This document shows positions 8,478 to 14,572 of a stretch of 38,784 nt of DNA, one piece after another. A program made the position numbers and the translations under genes. Source of the DNA: Actinobaculum sp. oral taxon 183 str. F0552 (GTDB taxonomy: Bacteria; Actinomycetota; Actinomycetes; Actinomycetales; Actinomycetaceae); assembly GCF_000466165.1 (NCBI RefSeq), contig NZ_KE951408.1:10168-48951 (forward strand), written 5' to 3'. The notes beneath the pieces were generated by a model that saw nothing but the letters and a program-made list of their open reading frames with translations, was not told the origin of the DNA and searched no databases. Position 1 is the first letter of the stretch. Each line of letters opens with the position of its first letter.

Positions 8478-8756
8478 TTAAGACGTTGCGCATTGGATGT
8501 CGCTTTGTACGTCTTGGTCGGTGGAATCGAAACATTCGGCGTCAGTGGACAGTGTTGAGCCAAGTTCCGATGTATCGGAGGCGAGGTCGGAGAGGCTGGT
8601 CCCCAGAGTGCCGCACAGTTCCTCCGCCCAACTTTGGGAGTCGCCGAATCCTGACGCCGTAAGTGACTCTTGGTTGTACATGCCACTGGATGCCGAGTCG
8701 TAGTGCGTCTTCGCCGTGCGAAGGGAATCCGTATTGACGGTGAAAGTGCCGTCCAT
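8478..8756 (-). CDS. WXG100-like small helical protein (copy A)
   Basis: A 92-residue paralogue of the protein at 6193-6480; the first 38 residues are identical and the second helix differs (AEELCGTLGTSLSDLASDTSELGS). Both keep Trp at the turn and a Cys near the end (AECFDSTDQDVQSDIQC). GAGG lies 8 bases before the ATG. It is the first gene of the array on the minus strand and lies 46 bases before its effector. Likely a co-secreted helical partner for the effector's N-terminal domain. The family is inferred from size, fold pattern and position. Confidence 0.58.
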   Translation of the reverse strand: MDGTFTVNTDSLRTAKTHYDSASSGMYNQESLTASGFGDSQSWAEELCGTLGTSLSDLASDTSELGSTLSTDAECFDSTDQDVQSDIQCATS

Positions 8757-8783
8757 GTGAACCTCGATTCTTGAGAAAGCCGG

Positions 8784-8846
8784 TATATCAACGGGAGGTA
8801 CGGATATATCAAGGGGAGGTAAGGATATATCAACGGGAGGTACGGG
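8784..8846 (-). repeat. Three 21-bp tandem repeats in the leader of the cassette
   Basis: Units at 8784-8804, 8805-8825 and 8826-8846, plus-strand core TATATCAASGGGAGGTA. On the coding (minus) strand each begins TTGATATA, which looks like a -35 box. With a 17-base spacer the next unit supplies GATATA as a weak -10. They end 28 bases before the ATG of the WXG100-like gene. The sister cassette has only one worn copy (near 6507-6530). Confidence 0.8.
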
Positions 8847-8884
8847 AACGTCTCCTCTATTGCGACGACTCTAAGACGAGGCCA

Positions 8885-8956
8885 CGCCGGCTTTGAAGAG
8901 AAGATGATGGGTACCGTAATCCGGGAAACTCTCCCAATTGGATGTGCGGAGCGGAG
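8885..8956 (-). repeat. Conserved segment upstream of WXG100-like copy A
   Basis: Partner of the repeat at 6567-6637. It lies beyond the tandem repeats and before lysS and marks the right edge of the duplicated cassette. The stretch 8957-9160 between it and the lysS promoter holds no gene I can support. Confidence 0.7.
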
Positions 8957-9160
8957 AATGGCTGCGAGATGGGGAATCCGAATGCGTACAGTGGCGGCGG
9001 CGTCTCCCGCCGGGCATAAATCTCCATACGGGTGGATTCGACATCCGCGACGCGATCGCCTGCCGGGCTCGGTTTCTGCGCGGAAACCGCTCCGTGCCAG
9101 GCAGCCCCGCCTGCCTCGACGACCTCGGCCGGGCTCGGCGTGGGAGCGGTTCCGCACGCT

Positions 9161-9166
9161 AGTCTT
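9161..9166 (+). promoter_or_regulatory. -10 box of a leaderless lysS promoter
   Basis: TAGTCT lies 6 bases before the GTG at 9173, and no ribosome-binding site precedes the GTG. The spacing supports transcription starting at the start codon. Confidence 0.5.
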
Positions 9167-9172
9167 GTACCC

Positions 9173-10720
9173 GTGAACTCCAACGAGGCGCCCGAGAACG
9201 CGCAAGCCCAGGCAGACGACACACCCGAGCAGATCCAGGTGCGCCTAGCCAAACGTCAGCGGATGATCGACGAAGGGCTGGAGCCCTACCCGGTCGAGCT
9301 CCCCGTGACCGCGACGATCCCCGAGATACGATCGGCCTACACGGGCCTCGGGCCGGGCGAGGAGCTCGCCGACGTGGATCTCGGCGTAGCGGGCCGCGTC
9401 ATGCTCACCCGCAGCGGCGGGAAGATCGCCTTCGCCACCCTCCAGGACGGCCCGGGCAACCGCATCCAGGTCCTGCTCTCCCAGGCGAACGTGGGGGAGG
9501 GCTCCCTCGCGCGCTTCAAGGCCGACGTCGACCTGGGCGACCACCTGTTCGTCGAAGGCCACGTCGGGACGTCCAAGCGCGGGGAGCTCTCCGTGTTCGC
9601 CCACTCCTGGCGGATCGCCTCGAAGGCCATTCGCCCCCTGCCCAAGGTGTACAGGAATGCCGAGGGCGAGGACGTCTCCCTCTCCGAAGAGGCGCGCGTG
9701 CGCATGCGGCACCTCGACCTCATCATGCGCCCAGCCGCCCGGGACATGGTGCGGTTGCGCGCCGGGGTCATGAAGTCGCTGCGCGCCAACTTCGACGAGC
9801 GCGGCTACACGGAGATCGAGACCCCCATGCTCCAGACGATCCACGGCGGGGCGGCGGCCCGCCCCTTCAAGACGCACATCAACGCCTATGACGAGGACCT
9901 CTACCTGCGCATCGCCACGGAGTTGCATCTGAAGCGCGCGGTGGTCGGCGGCGTCGACCGCGTCTTCGAGATCAACCGGAATTTCCGCAACGAAGGGGCG
10001 GATTCGACGCATTCGCCCGAGTTCACCGCCCTGGAGGCCTACGAAGCCTACGGGACGTATGACACGATCGGGGAGCTGACCAAGGACCTCGTCCAGCGCG
10101 CATGCCGGGACGCCCTGGGAACCACGGCCGTGACGCTGGCCGACGGAACCGAGTACGACCTCGGCGGGGAGGCATGGGACCGGCTCGACCTGTACGCGTC
10201 CGTCTCGCAGGCCGTCGGCGAGGAGATCACGGTGGAGACCCCCCGCGAACGCCTCGAAGCCCTCGCCGAGGCGCACGGCATCGGCGTGGCGCCCTTCTGG
10301 GTACCCGGAAAGATCGTCGAAGAGCTCTTCGAGGAACTGGTCGGCTCGAAACTGTGGGCGCCGACCTTCGTCTGCGACTTCCCCGAGGACACGTCGCCTC
10401 TGACCCGCCCGCACCGCTCGAAGCCGGGCCTGACGGAGAAATGGGACCTGTACGTGCGCGGCATGGAGCTGGCCACCGGCTACTCCGAGCTCGCCGATCC
10501 GGTGATCCAGCGCGAGCGCCTGGTGGCCCAGTCGCTGGAGGCCGCCAACGGCGACCCGGAGGCCATGCAACTCGACGAGGAGTTCATCCAAGCCCTCGAG
10601 CAGGGCTTCCCCCCGTGCGGCGGCATGGGCATGGGGATCGACCGGCTTCTGACTGCCATGACGGGGCTGGGCATACGCGAGACGATCACCTTCCCCTTCA
10701 TCAAGCCGCAAGGGAAGTAG
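9173..10720 (+). CDS. lysS: Lysyl-tRNA synthetase, class II
   Basis: Charges tRNA-Lys with lysine. The 515-residue protein has the N-terminal OB-fold anticodon domain (about residues 60-170, GRVMLTRSGGKIAFATLQDG) and the class II core. Motif 2 is visible as RVFEINRNFRNEGADSTHSPEF and motif 3 as GMGMGIDRLLTAM near the C-terminus. The frame stays open further upstream, but GTG 9173 (MNSNEAPENAQ) fits the family length and is preceded by a -10 box at leaderless spacing. A 30-residue charged N-terminal extension precedes the first conserved helix. The gene reads toward a strong hairpin terminator. Confidence 0.95.
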   Translation: MNSNEAPENAQAQADDTPEQIQVRLAKRQRMIDEGLEPYPVELPVTATIPEIRSAYTGLGPGEELADVDLGVAGRVMLTRSGGKIAFATLQDGPGNRIQVLLSQANVGEGSLARFKADVDLGDHLFVEGHVGTSKRGELSVFAHSWRIASKAIRPLPKVYRNAEGEDVSLSEEARVRMRHLDLIMRPAARDMVRLRAGVMKSLRANFDERGYTEIETPMLQTIHGGAAARPFKTHINAYDEDLYLRIATELHLKRAVVGGVDRVFEINRNFRNEGADSTHSPEFTALEAYEAYGTYDTIGELTKDLVQRACRDALGTTAVTLADGTEYDLGGEAWDRLDLYASVSQAVGEEITVETPRERLEALAEAHGIGVAPFWVPGKIVEELFEELVGSKLWAPTFVCDFPEDTSPLTRPHRSKPGLTEKWDLYVRGMELATGYSELADPVIQRERLVAQSLEAANGDPEAMQLDEEFIQALEQGFPPCGGMGMGIDRLLTAMTGLGIRETITFPFIKPQGK

Positions 10721-10988
10721 CGGGTTTCGGGTGGCGGAGAGGCCGAGAGGGGAGGATAGCCGCTGACGCGCGAGTCGGCTCCCCTCTTGACATCCGGCGC
10801 GGCGAAGGCTGCCTGTAGGGCGGCGGCGGGGACTCCCACGCGCATGCGTCGATTTCACACCCGGCCCCGGTGCGCGCCCGACCCCGTTGCGCGGCGGCCA
10901 TTTCACTGACTTCAATCCGCGGAATTCAGGGAGCGCTTGCATTCGGAAAGAGCGTCAGTGTGCGGCCGTCGGTGCGCGACCGAAAGAG

Positions 10989-11016
10989 GGTTGGGGGCGC
11001 GCTCGCGCCCCCAACC
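10989..11016. terminator. Hairpin between convergent genes
   Basis: A perfect 13-bp GC-rich stem (10989-11001 with 11004-11016) and a 2-base loop, downstream of lysS and of the converging gene at 11071. There is no U-run, which is common for actinobacterial terminators. The rest of 10721-11070 shows no gene. Confidence 0.75.
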
Positions 11017-11070
11017 GACCGTTGAGACCTGATTGTTGAGCTGTCTCTTCTTCTACGGCGTCCAGGCGGC

Positions 11071-11631
11071 CTATTCCGTCACGCTCGGCATCGGCGCCGG
11101 CTGCGCATTCCTCATGCGTTCAGGAGTCCAGTAGTCCCTGACGACCTGGCTGGGGGCGTCGATCCGGTGGGAATCCGACGTCCCGCTCGAGCTGGACGCT
11201 CCGTCCGGGTTCGCCGGCGACGTCGTCGCGTTCGGCGTGCCGGTCTGCGCGGGGGAGGCTGCACTCGGTTGGGACGTGGGCGCCGCCGGTACTGCTGGTG
11301 TGCTCGAAGCGGCGTGCTTGGGCGCTCTGCTCGGCATGGCGTGCTTGGGCGACCTGGCAGGCTTGGCCGCCGGTGCGCCGGGCTCGCCCGACCCGGCGGG
11401 TCTGGTGGGTTCGGCCTGTTTGGCGGGCTCCGCCGTCGATCCGACGGGTTCGGCCGGCCGCACGACGGTGCCGTCGGGGGAGACGACCGGAGCCGTGACG
11501 GCTATGGTGTCGCTGGATTCCGAATCCGATTCCGAACTCGCCGCCCCGCTGGCGTAGGACGAGAGTGCAGAGGCCGGCAGGACTACGGCGGATGCGACGA
11601 GCACCCGAGAGGTGATTCTTTTTGTTCCCAT
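11071..11631 (-). CDS. Secreted Ala/Pro/Ser-rich protein ending in a YWTPERMR motif
   Basis: A 186-residue protein. ATG 11631 has GGAG upstream; residues 1 to about 28 (MGTKRITSRVLVASAVVLPASALSSYASG) form a signal peptide. The rest is disordered, rich in Ala, Pro, Ser and Thr, with short repeats such as 'SPKHAMPSRAPKHAASS'. The last 30 residues contain VRDYWTPERMRNAQPAP. As I know it, 'YWTPERMRxAxP' marks the segment just before the catalytic domain of secreted trypsin-like/V8-like proteases of actinobacteria. Here the protein stops right after it and no peptidase domain follows. It may be a truncated protease or a stand-alone exported propeptide. An upstream consensus promoter suggests it is expressed. 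Confidence 0.6.
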   Translation of the reverse strand: MGTKRITSRVLVASAVVLPASALSSYASGAASSESDSESSDTIAVTAPVVSPDGTVVRPAEPVGSTAEPAKQAEPTRPAGSGEPGAPAAKPARSPKHAMPSRAPKHAASSTPAVPAAPTSQPSAASPAQTGTPNATTSPANPDGASSSSGTSDSHRIDAPSQVVRDYWTPERMRNAQPAPMPSVTE

Positions 11632-11759
11632 GCGAGCTCCTAATCCGATTGGCGGTGTGGTCGGTCTGAAGTGAGGTTCCAGGATCGCCGTGCTGTCGAT
11701 GCCAGGCGCCCATGCGACGCGTGAACGCCAATATGTGTGATTTCGCACCTATAGAACAC

Positions 11760-11788
11760 ATCATATTGTCACCGCATCTTGCCGTCAA
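11760..11788 (-). promoter_or_regulatory. Consensus sigma-A-type promoter of the secreted protein
   Basis: On the minus strand TTGACG (11788-11783), a 17-base spacer and TATGAT (11765-11760). Transcription would begin near 11753, giving a leader of about 120 bases. The -10 box overlaps an imperfect inverted repeat (CAATATG...CATATTG, about 11729-11768), a possible operator. The remaining part of 11789-11976 shows no gene. Confidence 0.6.
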
Positions 11789-11976
11789 CGGTTTTATCGG
11801 CAATTCTCGATGGGGAGGGACACCGTGAGTTTGCCTGAAGGCGGATACCCTCGGCCGGATTCGCCCTGGTGGGCTTTTGCGGCGGGACGGCCCCCTAAGA
11901 CTCGGGTCTCCGGGAAAGGCCGAGCCCCCGGGTGCGGGGCGCCGGGCGATTTGAGGAATGTCTGGACTGGAGACAG

Positions 11977-12016
11977 CGGCTGAGCCCCCGGGGTGGGATG
12001 CCCGGGGGCTCAGCCG
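11977..12016. terminator. Strong hairpin downstream of the MFS gene
   Basis: A perfect 16-bp stem (11977-11992 with 12001-12016), 8-base loop, core CTGAGCCCCCGGG. It lies 26 bases beyond the MFS stop and would end that minus-strand transcript. Confidence 0.75.
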
Positions 12017-12041
12017 TTCGGATTCCAGCGGCCTTGAGGGC

Positions 12042-13712
12042 TCAGGGCTGGGAAGCCCGGGCCTGAGCGGCTTGTCGACGCGCGCGGAAGGTGGCCACCG
12101 CTGCGCCGATGGCGAGCAGCAGCGCGCCGGCCGCCAGCGCCCACACGAGAACCATGAAGCCGCCCCTGTAGGCGCTGATCTGCGCCTGGTCGGCCAACTG
12201 CCCGCGCAGACCCCCGATGATCCGCTTGCCCTCCGGAGAGTTGGGCAGCGCCTGGGCCTTGGCGAGCGCCTGAGCGGCCATCTCCTTGAGCTGACCGGCG
12301 TGGGAGGCGGCGTAGTCCCTGGCGTGTTGGGAGGCGTAAGTCGCCAGGGCGGCCACGCCGAGGGAGGAGCCGATCTGCTGGGAGGCGTTGAGGACGGCCG
12401 AGGCCAGGCCTGCGCGGCTGCCCGGGACGCCGCGGGTTCCGGCGTTGAACGCGACCGGACTGGCGCATCCCACGCCCAGGCCGAGGACGATCAGACCGGG
12501 AAGGGCGACCTGCGCGTAGTCGGCGTCGACCGTTACACGCGAGAGGATGAGGAAGGCAATGGCGGATACCGCTAAACCGGCCGGCAGCATGAACTTCACG
12601 CCGAGTCGAGGCAGAAGGGCCTGCCCCACGACGGTCGCGCTCACCACGATCCCGAAGACCATGGGCAGCATGGCCAGGCCGGTGCGCATCGGCGAGTAGT
12701 CGAAATGCCTCTGGAAGTAGTACGTGATGTAGACGACGGATCCCATCTGCCCCGCGCCGACCATGAACTGGGTCAGATACGACCCCGCGCGCGTGGGGTC
12801 GGAGACGATCCACAGCGGAAGCACCGGTGCGTGGGCGAAGCGCTCCCTGACGACGAAGGCGACGAGGAGGGCTCCTCCGACGGCGAGCCAGGCGACGGTC
12901 GAGCGCGCCCCCCACGAATGCCGTTCGGCCTGGTCGAAGCCGAAGACGAGGCTGAAGATCCCGATGCAGCCCAGGGCCAGCCCGAAGACGTCCTCGGCGA
13001 GGGCGCTCGAACGCTCTCCGGCCCGCGGAGTGGGAAGGCTTCGCCGCCCGAAGAGGAAGGCGACGACCGCGATGAACATGTTGATGTACAGCGCCCAGCG
13101 CCAGTCGAGCAGGTCGGTGAGCGCGCCGCCCAGAATGAGGCCCGTCGCCGCGCCGACGCCGCCCGTCGCGCCGAGCGTGGCGAATGCGCGTCCCCTCTCG
13201 TTGCGGTCGGTGAAGGTCGCGTTGAGCAGCGCGAGCAGCGTGGGGGCCAGAAGCGCGCCGAAGGCGCCCTGCGACGCCCGAGCCGAGGCGAGAACCGCGA
13301 AGGAAGGGGCGATTCCGGCCACGAGACTGGAGACGGCGAAGCCCGTCAGGCCGATGTGGTATGCGCGCCGGATGCCCAGGATAGCGGTCAGCCGCCCGCC
13401 GAAGAGCACGAGGCCTCCGAAGGCGAGGGTGTAGGCGGTGACCACCCACGGGCGCTCGGCCGCCGTCATCTTCAGGCTCTCCTGCATGTCCGGCAGGGCG
13501 ACGGCGATGATCGTCATGTCCAGCACGATCATGAGCTGGGTGGTGACGGCGCTGGTCATCACCGCTCGTTTCCGGCGCTGGTCTCGTTGAGAGGTTCGCT
13601 GATCCGCCGTGGCGTCCGAGTGGTCCGAGGCGCCCGCCCGGTCGGGGCGAGTCGAAGAGGTCTTCACGGCCGAAGTCCCACCGGAGGCGGTGTTCTCCTT
13701 GTCCGCTGCCAT
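12042..13712 (-). CDS. DHA2-family (14-helix) MFS drug exporter
   Basis: A 556-residue proton-coupled multidrug efflux protein of the EmrB/QacA type in the inner membrane. After a 55-residue charged cytosolic N-terminus comes MTSAVTTQLMIVLDMTIIAVALPDM, the DHA2 motif around the first helix (LDxTIxxxALP). Next are GGRLTAILGIRRAY (loop 2-3 motif), about 14 hydrophobic helices, and a C-terminal loop with YASQHARDYAASHAG before the last helix. Start ATG 13712 has AGGAG upstream. It is divergent from a TetR gene with palindromes between them, so it is almost certainly repressed by that regulator and induced by its ligand. The substrate is unknown. Confidence 0.9.
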   Translation of the reverse strand: MAADKENTASGGTSAVKTSSTRPDRAGASDHSDATADQRTSQRDQRRKRAVMTSAVTTQLMIVLDMTIIAVALPDMQESLKMTAAERPWVVTAYTLAFGGLVLFGGRLTAILGIRRAYHIGLTGFAVSSLVAGIAPSFAVLASARASQGAFGALLAPTLLALLNATFTDRNERGRAFATLGATGGVGAATGLILGGALTDLLDWRWALYINMFIAVVAFLFGRRSLPTPRAGERSSALAEDVFGLALGCIGIFSLVFGFDQAERHSWGARSTVAWLAVGGALLVAFVVRERFAHAPVLPLWIVSDPTRAGSYLTQFMVGAGQMGSVVYITYYFQRHFDYSPMRTGLAMLPMVFGIVVSATVVGQALLPRLGVKFMLPAGLAVSAIAFLILSRVTVDADYAQVALPGLIVLGLGVGCASPVAFNAGTRGVPGSRAGLASAVLNASQQIGSSLGVAALATYASQHARDYAASHAGQLKEMAAQALAKAQALPNSPEGKRIIGGLRGQLADQAQISAYRGGFMVLVWALAAGALLLAIGAAVATFRARRQAAQARASQP

Positions 13713-13728
13713 ATGCGCTCCTAAATCG

Positions 13729-13800
13729 AAACGATCGTTTTCCTATGTCGGCTTCATGGTAGCCCAATGAAGCGCAAAACGAAAAGAGCGTTTCGTTTTG
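13729..13800. promoter_or_regulatory. TetR operators in the MFS-tetR divergent region
   Basis: Two palindromes: AAACGATCGTTT at 13729-13740 (perfect, 12 bp), and a 26-bp site at 13775-13800 made of CAAAACGAAA and its complement TTTCGTTTTG around six bases. Both share the AAACG/CGTTT half-site, as expected for one TetR-family dimer binding two sites and controlling both genes. Confidence 0.7.
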
Positions 13801-13831
13801 AAAAACAGGCCGGCTGAGGCGCGGGATGGGC

Positions 13832-13837
13832 TAGTCT
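13832..13837 (+). promoter_or_regulatory. -10 box of a leaderless tetR promoter
   Basis: TAGTCT lies 6 bases before ATG 13844, the same spacing as at lysS. Confidence 0.45.
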
Positions 13838-13843
13838 GAGGAC

Positions 13844-14473
13844 ATGCCCAGGGTGAATGCCGACCATCAGAGACGCCAGAGGGAGCGGATCATCGTCGCG
13901 GCGGAAGGCTGCTTCGTCGACAGCGGCTTCCACACGGCCTCGATGGACGAGATCGTCAGCCGGGCGGGTATGTCCTCGAGCACCGTGTACTCCTACTTCC
14001 CCGGGGGGAAACGCGAACTGATCCGGGCGGTGTGCACGAATCGGCTCGAACCCGTGTACGACGAAGTCGAAGAATACGCCAACCGCGAAGATCCGCCCTC
14101 GCTATCCCAGATTTTCAAAGAGGTGTTCGGACGCTTCTGGAATACGCACCGCGGCTCGGAGCCCGAAGATGTGCGCAGGAGCGCGGTGTATTCGGCGCGC
14201 CTGGCCATCAACGCGTGGAGCGAGGTCAACCGCGACGAGGAGCTCCGCCAGGACATGGCCTCCCGGCACGACTCCTTCCGGGGCATGATCGTGAAGCTCG
14301 TCAAGCGGTGGCAGAGCAACGGGCAGGTCGACCCTCGGCTCGACCCCGACGACGTCGTGACGGCCATTGTCGGCATGTACTTCGGCATTATCGTCGACTA
14401 CGTCATCATGAAGGACCTCTCTTCCCTGGAGGCCGTCACCGCGTTGGAGAGGATCCTCCGCCCCAGGGGCTGA
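13844..14473 (+). CDS. TetR-family transcriptional repressor
   Basis: A 209-residue regulator. The N-terminal helix-turn-helix is clear (RIIVAAEGCFVDSGFHTASMDEIVSRAG, then SSTVYSYFPGGKRELI, residues about 10-55). The C-terminal ligand domain is all helical, and unusual only in its conserved-looking IVDYVIMKDLSSLEAV end. It likely represses itself and the divergent MFS exporter through the palindromes between them. The ligand is unknown. Confidence 0.92.
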   Translation: MPRVNADHQRRQRERIIVAAEGCFVDSGFHTASMDEIVSRAGMSSSTVYSYFPGGKRELIRAVCTNRLEPVYDEVEEYANREDPPSLSQIFKEVFGRFWNTHRGSEPEDVRRSAVYSARLAINAWSEVNRDEELRQDMASRHDSFRGMIVKLVKRWQSNGQVDPRLDPDDVVTAIVGMYFGIIVDYVIMKDLSSLEAVTALERILRPRG

Positions 14474-14572
14474 CCGAGAGGCCCGCTCGCCGTGCCCGCG
14501 GCCTCCATAGGGTTGTCCAACTCACGACCGCCTCCCGAGGCGGGGGCGACTCTGCGCCGAGAGCGACGCGGA

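Noticed and set aside
12705-13724. Long plus-strand frame opposite the MFS gene
   Set aside because: A GC-driven shadow of the membrane protein gene: no ribosome site and a low-complexity charged translation.
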